Shown: positions 36,787 to 46,249, numbered from the stretch's first letter. The stretch is 64,000 nucleotides of DNA from Caldithrix sp. (GCA_020722815.1 DYKB01000004.1:56333-120332); one strand, 5' to 3'. The notes: generated by a model from the letters alone, not told the origin. Made by a program: numbers and translations.

Positions 36787-37001
36787 ACCTAAAATTCTAA
36801 AATGGAAATTTATGAGGTTATGAATCAATTAGTGACCCCCTCCTGCCTCCCCCAAATTCCAAAAAACGGAATTTGGGGGAGAGGAAGCCAGGTTCTCTCC
36901 CCCATTTTCGTTTTTTGAAAATGGGGGAAATACAGAGGGGGTCAATTTGCTATTTGAAACGAATTCACCCCCAAAAAACATTTCATTTTAGAATTTCAGG
37001 T
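36787..37001 (+). mobile_element. MITE-like element, family A, copy 3
   Basis: A full 215-bp copy with left terminus ACCTAAAATTCTAAAATGG and right terminus TTTCATTTTAGAATTTCAGGT. Both C-run/G-run hairpins are intact. It ends about 145 bp upstream of the SDR gene. Confidence 0.82.
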
Positions 37002-37146
37002 TATCAATTAACTAACCCTATAGCTACGGCAGCAAATTCATTTAATTTTATCCTTGATTTTTATTAATAAATTGTTAAATTTTAATATCAAATCTAATTC
37101 GCAGATGAAACTCCTGGTTTAAACAAATTTAATAAAGAGGATCCAA

Positions 37147-37923
37147 ATGTATTTAGATGAATTATTCAGTTTAAAGGGAAAAACGGCGCTGGTTATTGGT
37201 GGAGGCGGTGTCCTCGCCGGAAAAATCGCCGAAGGTTTGGCAAAAGCCGGTGCCAACATTGCCATTTTTGATAAAAATGGAGAAAATGCGTTAAAACAGA
37301 GCAATAAAATCAAACGTGATGGTGGACAGGCAATCGCTATTGCTGGTGATGCATCATCAAAAGCTGATCTCGAAAACGGCCTTGCGCAAACATTAAAAGC
37401 CTTCAAAGCGGTCGACATTCTCCTGAATGCACCGGGCATCAACAGTGCAACTCCCTTTTTCGATATAACAGAGGATGAGTGGGATTTAATCATTCGGGTC
37501 AATTTAAAAAGTATGTTTCTCGCCTGCCAAATAATCGGTGCCCAAATGCTAAAACAGGGAAAAGGGGGTTCAATCATTAATTTTTCATCGGCATCTTCAG
37601 GGCCGCCTTTATCGAAAGTGTTTACATACTCAGTCTCTAAAAGTGGTGTAAATAGTCTAACCCAATTTTTGGCACGTGAATGGGCACAACAAAACATCCG
37701 TGTAAACGCTCTTGTCCCTGGATTTTTCCCGGCAGAACAAAATCGTAAAATTCTAAGCGAAGAGCGGATTAAGCAGATCATGAATCATACCCCCATGAAT
37801 CGATTCGGCGAGGCAGAGGAACTTATTGGAGCGTGTATTTATCTTTCTTCAGAAAAAGCCTCCTCCTTTGTCACCGGTTCTTTCGTCCGGGTGGACGGCG
37901 GTTTTGGTGCGATGACGATATAA
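37147..37923 (+). CDS. SDR-family oxidoreductase (sugar-acid or 3-oxoacyl reductase-like)
   Basis: This 258-aa NAD(P)-dependent dehydrogenase has the cofactor loop VIGGGGVLAGKIAEGLAKAG (about residues 17-36), the NAPG motif at about 97 and the catalytic Ser-Tyr-Lys set, with YSVSK near residue 162. The GGGGVL variant of the usual TGxxxGxG loop is typical of fructuronate/mannonate-type SDRs, but FabG-like activity cannot be excluded. An AGAGG box lies 7 nt before the ATG. It has no obvious operon partner. Confidence 0.85.
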   Translation: MYLDELFSLKGKTALVIGGGGVLAGKIAEGLAKAGANIAIFDKNGENALKQSNKIKRDGGQAIAIAGDASSKADLENGLAQTLKAFKAVDILLNAPGINSATPFFDITEDEWDLIIRVNLKSMFLACQIIGAQMLKQGKGGSIINFSSASSGPPLSKVFTYSVSKSGVNSLTQFLAREWAQQNIRVNALVPGFFPAEQNRKILSEERIKQIMNHTPMNRFGEAEELIGACIYLSSEKASSFVTGSFVRVDGGFGAMTI

Positions 37924-38361
37924 ATTTTCTGTTGTTTCAAAAACGGTGAGCTAACACATTAAATAGTGTGTAGGTGTGGCGAGGTGAACGATTCGTCATG
38001 CGTGATGCGTCTTTTGGTAAAAAAATTAAACAATTTTAAATGAAATTGAAAATTTTACTTGACTTTTTTATTTAGATTTGTTCACGACACATGGTGTGCA
38101 ATGAAAAAATCCACCACATAAAAATTAATTTAAGCAAATAATTTTTCGAAATGATCGAATCTGATTTTTGTTTATCACGCTAGATATCACGCCGTACGTA
38201 TCACAAATCATGCCCTCCCACCATTACGAATCACTTCAAAAGGCATAAAGATTTTTATTGCTTTTGTCTAAATAATTCATTATTATGATAGATCAATCTG
38301 TTACTTCTGTTATTTTCTATAACCTATTGGAATAATTAATACTTATGGTTGTTTAATCAAA
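37924..38361. other. Gene-free stretch with short dispersed motifs
   Basis: The 438-bp gap holds GCGTGATGCGT at 38000-38010 and CACGCTAGATATCACGCC further on (about 38178-38195). These look like the ends of a worn short repeat. No gene is visible. Confidence 0.4.
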
Positions 38362-39069
38362 TTGGAAAAAGCCATTTTATACATTGTAAGTACGCCGATT
38401 GGCAATTTGAAAGATATAACTTTTCGGGCAATCGAAGTTTTATCAACTGTCGAATTAATTGCAGCAGAAGATACCCGAAGAACTCAAATTCTGCTCAACA
38501 ATTATCAAATAAAGACGCAAACAACAAGTTATCATGAATATAATAAAATTCAAAAAACGCCTATACTTATTGAAAAATTAAAATCCGGGGCATCGATAGC
38601 GCTGGTTTCGGACGCAGGGACTCCGGGCATATCAGATCCATGTTTTTTACTCATTCAGGAAGCGATTAAAGAATCAGTCCCCATTTCTGTAATTCCCGGA
38701 CCAACCGCTTGTGTGCCGGCTCTTCTGTTATCAGGTCTTCCTATTCATCGTTTTGTTTTCGAAGGATTTCTGCCACTGAAAAAGGGGCGCCAAACAAGAT
38801 TAAAGGAATTAAGCCAGGAACCACGTACGATAATTATTTATGAGGCCCCTCATCGTTTAGAACGGACGCTGAATGATCTGTTGGCAATTCTGGGAAATCG
38901 AAATGTTGCTTTATGTAAAGAATTGACGAAAATTCATGAAATGACTTTAAGGGGAAATCTTGTAACCGTCGTGCAAAAACTCCACGAAATTTCAATCAAA
39001 GGTGAATGGGTAATTGTTGTTGACGGTATGGCGGGAAATTTAGCAACAGTAGCGCCCGAAAAAGCTTGA
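38362..39069 (+). CDS. rsmI: 16S rRNA (cytidine1402-2'-O)-methyltransferase
   Basis: This 235-aa enzyme methylates the 2'-OH of C1402 in 16S rRNA using S-adenosylmethionine. Signatures are LYIVSTPIGNLKDIT (about residues 6-20), AAEDTRRTQILL (about 35-46), VSDAGTPGISDP (about 81-92), VIPGPTA and FEGFLPLKKGRQ. The frame starts with TTG; a nearby upstream ATG is out of frame and meets a stop within three codons, so TTG is likely real. It lies 38 bp upstream of the phosphatidyltransferase gene. Confidence 0.93.
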   Translation: MEKAILYIVSTPIGNLKDITFRAIEVLSTVELIAAEDTRRTQILLNNYQIKTQTTSYHEYNKIQKTPILIEKLKSGASIALVSDAGTPGISDPCFLLIQEAIKESVPISVIPGPTACVPALLLSGLPIHRFVFEGFLPLKKGRQTRLKELSQEPRTIIIYEAPHRLERTLNDLLAILGNRNVALCKELTKIHEMTLRGNLVTVVQKLHEISIKGEWVIVVDGMAGNLATVAPEKA

Positions 39070-39107
39070 TTTGTTTCTAACTAATTAAATTTACTAACTT
39101 AAGAGAT

Positions 39108-39752
39108 ATGGAAATGAATATTCTACCCAACGGTATCAGGAATTGGTACCTGAACCTGATTCAACCTGTGATTAATCTTTTTATAAAACAGAAATTAAAT
39201 CCAAACTGGTTTACCACTCTGGGATTGATTATCAGTATTGTGGCTGCGTATTTTTTTGCTACCGGACATCATCGAATTGGTGGTATTATTTTTCTTTTCG
39301 CCGGAACACTCGATATTATCGACGGCAAAGTTGCCCGTGCCAGCAATCGTGTAACAAAGTTTGGCGCATTATACGATTCGACACTTGACCGATATGCCGA
39401 AATGTTCATCCTTTTTGGCATGGTATATTATTATGCTCATTTAAAAGATTTTTACCTGGGACATTTTGATCTATCGTTACTCGGTGCGGTTGCTGCTTCA
39501 GTAGCGCTGGGCGGTTCAATTATGGTCAGTTATATTCGCGCCCGCGCAGAGGGGCTTGGTTTAAGCTGTAGTGTGGGACTGATGCAGCGGCCAGAACGCA
39601 TTGTTTATCTGGCATTTTCTGCCATTGTTCATCGCTACGCTTTATTCGTCGTTTTAATCCTTATCGCCGTGCTTGCTAATTTTACAGCAGTTCAACGTAT
39701 TATCCATGTTCGAAATCAGACAATTGGGAATAATGATTTATCAAAGCGATAA
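39108..39752 (+). CDS. CDP-alcohol phosphatidyltransferase (probable phosphatidylinositol-phosphate synthase)
   Basis: This 214-aa integral membrane enzyme carries the complete CDP-alcohol phosphatidyltransferase signature DIIDGKVAR followed, with the expected spacing, by GALYDSTLD. It moves a phosphatidyl group from CDP-diacylglycerol to an alcohol. The next gene, 120 bp downstream, makes inositol-3-phosphate, so the acceptor is probably inositol phosphate, giving phosphatidylinositol phosphate; that assignment rests on context. A glycerol-phosphate acceptor (PgsA role) is the main alternative. Confidence 0.85.
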   Translation: MEMNILPNGIRNWYLNLIQPVINLFIKQKLNPNWFTTLGLIISIVAAYFFATGHHRIGGIIFLFAGTLDIIDGKVARASNRVTKFGALYDSTLDRYAEMFILFGMVYYYAHLKDFYLGHFDLSLLGAVAASVALGGSIMVSYIRARAEGLGLSCSVGLMQRPERIVYLAFSAIVHRYALFVVLILIAVLANFTAVQRIIHVRNQTIGNNDLSKR

Positions 39753-39872
39753 CAGATAACTGATTCATTAATTTTTTTTAGCAATCCGAAATAGCATCAT
39801 TAAATTGAAAAATCGCTTTTTACATACTAAATTTTCAACAATGAGAAAAACGTAATATTTAAGGAGGGAAAA

Positions 39873-41183
39873 TTGAGTCAAATTAATATTGCTGATCCGA
39901 AAGGTCGTTTAGGTGTACTCTTACCTGGACTGGGTGCGGTTAGCACGACCTTTATCGCGGGTGTTGAAGCCGTAAAAAAAGGCATCGCCCGACCAATTGG
40001 TTCTTTAACACAAATGGGGACGATCCGACTGGGAAAACGAACGGAAAAACGCGTTCCAAAAATTAAAGATTTTGTTCCCCTGGCCAATCTTGATCAACTG
40101 GTCTTCGGCGGTTGGGATATCTTTTTTGATAATGGTTATGAATCTGCGTTAAAAGCAGGTGTTTTAGAAAAAGGATTAATTGACCAGGTTCGTCCGGAAC
40201 TGGAAAAAGTCAAGCCAATGAGCGCGGCGTTTTCTCAGAAATATGTCAAAAATTTAACTGGGGAAAACCTTAAAAATGCGAAAACTAAGTGGGATTTAGC
40301 CCAACAATTAATTGACGACATCAAAAAATTTAAAACAGAAAATAAATGCGATCGGCTGGTCATGGTTTGGTGTGGTAGCACTGAAATATTCTTAAAACAA
40401 ACAGCCGCTCATGCAACAATCGAATCATTCGAAAAGGCAATGAAAGAAAATGATGCTGCAATTGCCCCCAGTATGCTTTATGCTTATGCCGCCATTAAAT
40501 CCGGCATACCTTATGCCAATGGCGCTCCAAATTTGACAGTTGATATCCCCGCGTTGGTAGATCTGGCACGTATCAACAACGTACCCATTGGCGGCAAAGA
40601 TTTTAAAACTGGCCAAACATTAATGAAAACGATTCTGGCTCCTGGTCTGAAAGCCCGATTGTTGGGATTAAAAGGCTGGTTCTCAACCAATATCCTCGGT
40701 AATCGTGATGGCGAAGTGCTGGATGATCCAGATTCATTTAAAACTAAAGAAGAAAGTAAACTTTCAGTTTTAGAATATATTCTGCAACCAGATTTATATC
40801 CAGAATTATATCATAAATTTTATCACAAAGTGCGTATCAATTACTATCCTCCTCGCGGTGATAATAAAGAAGGCTGGGATAATCTGGATATTTTCGGTTG
40901 GCTTGGCTACCCCATGCAGATTAAGGTCGATTTTCTGTGTCGTGATAGTATTCTGGCTGCACCGATTGTGCTGGATTTGGTACTCTTTTTAGATCTGGCT
41001 GCGCGGTCCGGAATGAAAGGAATTCAGGAGTGGCTTTCTTTCTATTTCAAGAGCCCCATGCACGCACCAGAAATTTATCCAGAACATGATATTTTCATTC
41101 AATTGATGAAATTGAAAAATACGTTGCGTTATCTCCAGGGTGAAGATTTAATTACGCACCTGGGACTTGAATATTATGATTAA
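39873..41183 (+). CDS. ino1: Myo-inositol-1-phosphate (inositol-3-phosphate) synthase
   Basis: This 436-aa NAD-dependent enzyme converts glucose-6-phosphate to inositol-3-phosphate, the first step of inositol lipid and osmolyte synthesis. Visible are the dinucleotide-binding start LGVLLPGLGAVSTTFIAG, GGWDIF, the NGAPNLTVDIPAL segment, KDFKTGQTLMKTILAPG and the catalytic-domain SVLEYILQP. It starts with TTG, supported by an AGGAGGG box 6 nt upstream and the lack of a nearby ATG. It follows the CDP-alcohol phosphatidyltransferase and ends at a strong terminator. Confidence 0.92.
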   Translation: MSQINIADPKGRLGVLLPGLGAVSTTFIAGVEAVKKGIARPIGSLTQMGTIRLGKRTEKRVPKIKDFVPLANLDQLVFGGWDIFFDNGYESALKAGVLEKGLIDQVRPELEKVKPMSAAFSQKYVKNLTGENLKNAKTKWDLAQQLIDDIKKFKTENKCDRLVMVWCGSTEIFLKQTAAHATIESFEKAMKENDAAIAPSMLYAYAAIKSGIPYANGAPNLTVDIPALVDLARINNVPIGGKDFKTGQTLMKTILAPGLKARLLGLKGWFSTNILGNRDGEVLDDPDSFKTKEESKLSVLEYILQPDLYPELYHKFYHKVRINYYPPRGDNKEGWDNLDIFGWLGYPMQIKVDFLCRDSILAAPIVLDLVLFLDLAARSGMKGIQEWLSFYFKSPMHAPEIYPEHDIFIQLMKLKNTLRYLQGEDLITHLGLEYYD

Positions 41184-41191
41184 ATTCTTTT

Positions 41192-41230
41192 AATTCCAGG
41201 CAGGTCTTCCCTGCCTGGAATTATTTTTTT
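41192..41230 (+). terminator. Intrinsic terminator after ino1
   Basis: AATTCCAGGCAGG pairs perfectly with CCTGCCTGGAATT around a 4-nt loop, followed by ATTTTTTT. It marks the end of the rsmI-phosphatidyltransferase-ino1 run. Confidence 0.85.
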
Positions 41231-41303
41231 ATTGACAAACAGGAGCCTCGGTTTCATAAAAAGATAAATTAAAAAATAGTCGAACTTTGATGGAAAACCT
41301 GAA

Positions 41304-42686
41304 TTGGCTGATCGAACACCCTTAAAACAGATTCTTAAAACATCGCTGCCGGCGGTTATCGATCTTTCGTCGCAAACGATTATGTGGACGATTGAAGCGA
41401 TTCTGATTGCACAATTGGGTGTCGCTGTTTTCGCCGGCGTGGGCATGGCAACCCAACTCACCGTCGTGATTTTTACTGTTTTAATTACTTTTGTCGTGGG
41501 TGCCACCTTTCTCATCACCCGCAGCCTGGGCGCCCAGGACAAAGATCAGGCAAACCATATTTTAAGTCAAGCACTCATTCTGGGGATAATTATCTCGGTA
41601 GCTATCGCCCTATTTTTATATCACGGGGCACCCCATATTTTGCGCATTATTCGGGAATCTGATGGTGCTGGTTCTCAAATCACCCAAAAACTGAGTAGCC
41701 AGGCGGAATTGGCGGGGATTACCTATTTAAGAACCATTTCCTTTTTTATCCCATTGATTTTAACAAATTTTATCGGTGTGGGTATTATTCGCGGCGCTGG
41801 TGATACGCATCTTTCCATGCTCATCAATGTGACTATCAATTTATTGAACTTTATTCTGGCGGTGGTACTTATTTTTGGCCTTTTTGGTTTTCCCCGCCTT
41901 GAAGTGCACGGGGCAGCATTAGCGGTGGGCATTGCGCATTCGACAGGCTTTTTAATTACTTTATTAATTTTAAGGTCTGGCAAGTCCACACTTTATTTAT
42001 CATTTAAAGAACTGGTAAATCCGAACTTACAGACTTTTAAAAAATTATTCAAACTCGGTATCCCGACCACCATCGAGCAAATGGTTTGGGCAACCGGGAT
42101 GTTGGTCGTTACCAGTTTTGCGGCTTATGCCGGCATCACGGTTTTAGCCACGCATCAGGTTTTTGTTAAAATTCAGGCGATCCTGTCAATGATGTATCTC
42201 GGCTTCGGCATGGGCGCCATGACTTTGATGGGCAAAAATATCGGTGCCGAGCAACATTATCTGGTTGAAAAAACCGCGCAAACTGCCAGCCGGGTGGTTT
42301 TTGTATTTGTAATTCTGGTTACAATTTTCTTAATCGCTTTTGCCGAATCTTTGGTATCGATTTTCGCCCGGGATCGGCTGATTCTGCGTATGGGTTCAAT
42401 TTGTATGATCATGTTCGCCATTACCCAGATACCAAAAGCGATGAATGGCATTGTCATCGGTAATTTACGGGGATGTGGCGATTTAAAATGGCTCATGTGG
42501 ACGACTATCGGTGGTGTTATTCTTTTTGAAATCGGACTTAATTGGATTTTTCTCATCTCTCGCGCCGGAAAAGTGACGCTTTTATTTGCACTCTGGGCTA
42601 TTCAGGGCGCAGATGAAACGCTCCGCTATTTTCTGAATTACTGGCGATTTAAGGGTGGAAAATGGAAATTTATTGATAATTTTTAA
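41304..42686 (+). CDS. MATE-family efflux transporter
   Basis: This 460-aa inner-membrane protein has 12 predicted helices in two similar halves, as in MATE cation-coupled exporters (LIAQLGVAVFAGVGMATQL near the start; GIPTTIEQMVWATGMLV opening the second half). The substrate is unknown; drugs or a lipid-linked product are possible. The frame opens with TTG at 41304, about 9 nt after GGA; an ATG at 41290 is out of frame. It ends 6 bp before the thymidylate kinase gene, so the two are coupled. Confidence 0.87.
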   Translation: MADRTPLKQILKTSLPAVIDLSSQTIMWTIEAILIAQLGVAVFAGVGMATQLTVVIFTVLITFVVGATFLITRSLGAQDKDQANHILSQALILGIIISVAIALFLYHGAPHILRIIRESDGAGSQITQKLSSQAELAGITYLRTISFFIPLILTNFIGVGIIRGAGDTHLSMLINVTINLLNFILAVVLIFGLFGFPRLEVHGAALAVGIAHSTGFLITLLILRSGKSTLYLSFKELVNPNLQTFKKLFKLGIPTTIEQMVWATGMLVVTSFAAYAGITVLATHQVFVKIQAILSMMYLGFGMGAMTLMGKNIGAEQHYLVEKTAQTASRVVFVFVILVTIFLIAFAESLVSIFARDRLILRMGSICMIMFAITQIPKAMNGIVIGNLRGCGDLKWLMWTTIGGVILFEIGLNWIFLISRAGKVTLLFALWAIQGADETLRYFLNYWRFKGGKWKFIDNF

Positions 42687-42692
42687 GGGATC

Positions 42693-43325
42693 ATGGCTGG
42701 ATTCTTTATTACCTTTGAAGGAATTGACGCGTGTGGGAAGTCGTTACAGGCCCGAAAATTAGCCGAAAAATTAAAGGCCAGGGGGACACCTGTTTTATTA
42801 ATCCGTGACCCGGGGACAACAATAATATCAGAAAATATTCGGACGATATTATTGAGTGTTAAAAATCAGGGCATGTGTTTTGAGACAGAATTGCTGCTTT
42901 TTACTGCGGCACGCGCCCAAATGATGCACGAAACCATTCTGCCAGCGCTCAATGAAGGAAAAATAGTTCTTTGTGATCGTTTCTATGATTCGACGACCGC
43001 TTATCAGGGGTATGGTCGATCGCTCGATTTAGGCGTCATCAATCTGCTCAACCAATTCGCCTCGCATGGACGGACTCCGGATCTCACGTTTTTATTTGAT
43101 ATTACGCTTGAGACAGCCAGTAAGCGACACGAAACGTCCCGGAGAGAAAAAGATCGAATGGAAACAGTTGATCTGGATTTTATTACGCGGGTTCGCAATG
43201 GTTTTTTAAAAATCGCACAGGCTCATCCCCACCGGGTGCAGGTGATTGATGGTGAAAAATCAGTCGATATAATTGCAGATGAGGTCTGGCAATTGACAGA
43301 ATCAAAAATTAAGTCATTTATTTAA
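42693..43325 (+). CDS. tmk: Thymidylate kinase
   Basis: This 210-aa enzyme phosphorylates dTMP to dTDP. The P-loop reads FEGIDACGKS (about residues 8-17); RDPGTTI holds the position of the usual R-E/D-P-G-G motif; DRFYDSTTAYQGYGR is the conserved DR(Y/F) stretch; and the LID segment is TSRREKDRME. Start: the GGG of AAGGGATC overlaps the MATE stop and serves as the binding site. Confidence 0.92.
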   Translation: MAGFFITFEGIDACGKSLQARKLAEKLKARGTPVLLIRDPGTTIISENIRTILLSVKNQGMCFETELLLFTAARAQMMHETILPALNEGKIVLCDRFYDSTTAYQGYGRSLDLGVINLLNQFASHGRTPDLTFLFDITLETASKRHETSRREKDRMETVDLDFITRVRNGFLKIAQAHPHRVQVIDGEKSVDIIADEVWQLTESKIKSFI

Positions 43326-43329
43326 ACAG

Positions 43330-43745
43330 GGTTTGCTGAAAAAATAGTTAACTATTAATAAAAATAGTCAGATAACATTTGCAAATTTGGAAAAAAATCA
43401 ATATATTTTACCTGAATTTTATTAAAAAGCCTGACGATGAGGTAGTAAAATATTTGTGGTGAATACGGTTTATCCTCAACTGCAAATGAATTAAACAAAT
43501 TTGATTGCCTGTCGTAACCGGTTAAATCAAATTCCAAAAACCTTATTGACCTTCGTAACGAATCGTATTCAGCCCAGGCAGTAACCTTGTTCGCCTATTT
43601 CGTGAAAGCCCCCAATAGGGTAATAAGGTTGATGCTGATGGGGGATCGAGTGTTATTAAGGTGAATAAGGTTTTTAATCAGCCGGCGGATAAATTTACTA
43701 AACTTGATTGACCGAAGTAGCCGGTCAGATTAAATTCAGCAAACC
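43330..43745. mobile_element. Candidate 416-bp element with 11-bp inverted termini (family F)
   Basis: GGTTTGCTGAA at 43330-43340 is the exact reverse complement of TTCAGCAAACC at 43735-43745. Inside, a stretch of about 58 bp at 43489 recurs in diverged form at 43691, and CCTTATTGACCTTCGTAACG is partly mirrored by TGTTATTAAGGTGAATAAGG. A C-run/G-run pair (CCCCCAATAGGG / GATGGGGGAT) could form a hairpin. No protein is encoded. Confidence 0.5.
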
Positions 43746-43944
43746 TTAAATACATTTTTTATTTAAAGTTGCCCGCACATCCCGAATTAAATGAAACTTC
43801 TTTTCCTTTGATACATTTAATTTTAATTAACCTGTTCAGCGCAGAATTAAGCTGTTTTTTGAAGAAATTATATTTATCAGTAAGCAGGAAATGAAAAGAT
43901 TGAATCATTTGATTGAGGAATAAAATAGATTTCAGGAGGTTTTA

Positions 43945-45684
43945 ATGGATAAAAAGTATCGTCTGATACTGGTGACCTTGTTGGTTCTCATGTTAACCAG
44001 TTTAGCCTTTCGCTGGGTCATTTTTGCAAATGCACCAAACCGGGATTATTATTTTAACATTCAGAAAAATCAGGACTTATTTGGTCGAATTTATGAAGAA
44101 ATCGTCCTGAACTATGTCGAAGAAGTCGACCCCAATAAATTTATTCGGGCCGGTATCAATGGCATGTTACGTGAACTGGATCCCTATACTGTTTTTATTG
44201 AACAGGAAGATAGCGACGAATTACATATTCGAACCAAGGGCAAATATGGTGGAATTGGCTTACGAATCATCCAACGAGAAAACTATCCGACAGTCATCGA
44301 ACCACCCATGAGCGATACGCCAGCCGAACGCGCGGGAATCATCGAAGGCGACCAAATTATTGCTGTCGATGGCAAATCCATGAAAAACATATCTGTTTCA
44401 GAAGTCGCCAAACAATTGCGTGGGGAACCGGGCACCAAAATTACCATAAAGGTCCGTCGCGGCAGTGAACCTGAACCAATTGAATTTCATCTGATTCGTG
44501 CCATTATTTCTGTTAAAGATATTACTTACAAGGACTTAATCAAGGATGAAATCGGCTATATCCAGTTATCCAATTTTTCAAAAGATGCCGGCAAGGAAAT
44601 GCAGCAGGCGTTACGTGAATTGAAAAACCGGGGGATGAAAGGCCTTGTGCTTGATTTACGCGGAAATCCCGGTGGACTTTTAGAAGCCGCTATCGAAGTC
44701 ACCGAAAATTTTGTGGCAAAAGATCAGGTAATTGTCACCACGAAAGGGCGTATAAAGTCGTCGAATAAGAGTTATATTTCACAAATGCCCCCTATCTGGG
44801 AAGGACCATTGGTTGTACTGGTTGATGGTGCCAGTGCCTCTGCTTCCGAAATCGCCAGCGGTGCCATTCAGGACCTAGACCGGGGACTAATTCTTGGTAC
44901 CCAAACTTATGGAAAAGGACTTGTCCAGACTTTGCTCCCGCGAGTGAGTGAAAATGCCGATTTGAAGATTACCACCGCCAAATATTATATTCCGAGTGGT
45001 CGTCTCATTCAAAAAAAGGACTATTTTTCTGAGCAAAAAAATGGAATTTTTACTTCCGAAGAGGATTCAACCGAAATTGATTCTATAAAAAAGGCTGATC
45101 GGGATGAAAAGAAAAAGTCAATAAAGGCTTTTAAGACCAAAAATGGTCGAACCGTTTATGAAGGGGGAGGAATTACTCCTGATATTACCGTTAACGGGCA
45201 TGAATATAATAGTTATCAAATTGCGCTGGAACGAAAGAGCATGATATTTGGCTTTGCGGTGGCTTATTTTTCCAAACATTCGGAATTAAAACCAGATTTT
45301 GAAGTCACGGATACCATGCTGAATGAATTTCGTGCTTATTTGCAGGAGAAAAAGTTCGACTATAATCCCGCTGGCTTTGGTTATCTGGATCGATTCGAAA
45401 AAGCAATTAAGGAAGAGGGCAATCTTGAGGAGGTAAATACGCATCTTCAGGCAATTCGTCAGCTTATTACTGAGAATAAAAAGAATGCTTTCGATCAAAA
45501 CATCGATTATATCCGGAGAAATTTAAAAATTGAACTAGCGGCAAAAATTGGTGGTTATAAGGCGAAAGTCGAGACCGCGGTTCAATCTGATCCGGTTTTA
45601 ATTAAAGCTATCGAAATTCTAAAGAGCCCGGCGCAATATTCAGAAACATTATCAGGAAGTAAAATTAATGAGGCTCGAAAATAA
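43945..45684 (+). CDS. S41-family C-terminal processing peptidase (CtpA-like)
   Basis: This 579-aa periplasmic serine protease has an N-terminal membrane anchor (about residues 7-28), a PDZ domain (about 95-185, with YGGIGLRI and RAGIIEGDQIIAVDG) and the S41 core. The catalytic Ser lies in GASASASEIASGA and the Lys in TYGKGLVQ. The C-terminal 150 residues or so are charged and helical. CtpA enzymes degrade or trim envelope proteins at the C-terminus. A strong AGGAGG precedes the ATG. It has no operon partner, and a repeat-rich gap lies upstream. Confidence 0.92.
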   Translation: MDKKYRLILVTLLVLMLTSLAFRWVIFANAPNRDYYFNIQKNQDLFGRIYEEIVLNYVEEVDPNKFIRAGINGMLRELDPYTVFIEQEDSDELHIRTKGKYGGIGLRIIQRENYPTVIEPPMSDTPAERAGIIEGDQIIAVDGKSMKNISVSEVAKQLRGEPGTKITIKVRRGSEPEPIEFHLIRAIISVKDITYKDLIKDEIGYIQLSNFSKDAGKEMQQALRELKNRGMKGLVLDLRGNPGGLLEAAIEVTENFVAKDQVIVTTKGRIKSSNKSYISQMPPIWEGPLVVLVDGASASASEIASGAIQDLDRGLILGTQTYGKGLVQTLLPRVSENADLKITTAKYYIPSGRLIQKKDYFSEQKNGIFTSEEDSTEIDSIKKADRDEKKKSIKAFKTKNGRTVYEGGGITPDITVNGHEYNSYQIALERKSMIFGFAVAYFSKHSELKPDFEVTDTMLNEFRAYLQEKKFDYNPAGFGYLDRFEKAIKEEGNLEEVNTHLQAIRQLITENKKNAFDQNIDYIRRNLKIELAAKIGGYKAKVETAVQSDPVLIKAIEILKSPAQYSETLSGSKINEARK

Positions 45685-45786
45685 ATTCCAATTTCCCAGG
45701 TGAAACAAAAGTGACAGATAAATCCCCATGAAATTATCGAACTAAACCGTAAAATTTCAATTTTATTGGAACTTTTCGGAATAAAT

Positions 45787-45896
45787 CAGGGTATAGTGTT
45801 TTAAATTTTTTGAACCGGCAAAGGGTCAAAAAATTAAAGGTGATGCTGAATTTCCCTGAACATTTAATACTATACCTAGATTTTCAGGCTTGTTTT
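45787..45896. repeat. Inverted repeat in the ctp-ppdK gap
   Basis: GGTATAGT...TTAAAT at the left and ATTTAATACTATACC at the right, extended by flanking AAATC/GATTT, bound about 110 bp. The rest of the gap (45685-46249) holds a 73-codon frame without a ribosome binding site that I do not support as a gene. Confidence 0.5.
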
Positions 45897-46249
45897 ACAA
45901 TCGGGAGGTCTATAATAAAACAATCACAATCAACAAAGGTGGTTGTTTTACAAAAGCAGCTTTCTCCCGATGAAAATGATACAGCATGTCCAGAAGAACA
46001 CGACGTAAAAGTAAGTTGGACGAGTGTTTAAGCAAAAAGTAGCAAACCAGGTGTGGGAATTAATTCCCGATAGATATTACTACAGGTAGTATAACAAAAC
46101 ATATTTTACTCTCCTGGATCGTCCTGGGGATGGGTCTTGTGCTGTGGGCCTACCAAGTTTTTTCCATATTATTACACTAATCCGTAACTTTAAATAATAA
46201 CTGTTAATTGTTAATTGATTTAATAAGATTTATATTCAGGAGGACCTTT

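Noticed and set aside
45810-46031. 73-codon frame upstream of ppdK
   Set aside because: It overlaps an inverted repeat and lacks a ribosome binding site; its composition is not protein-like.
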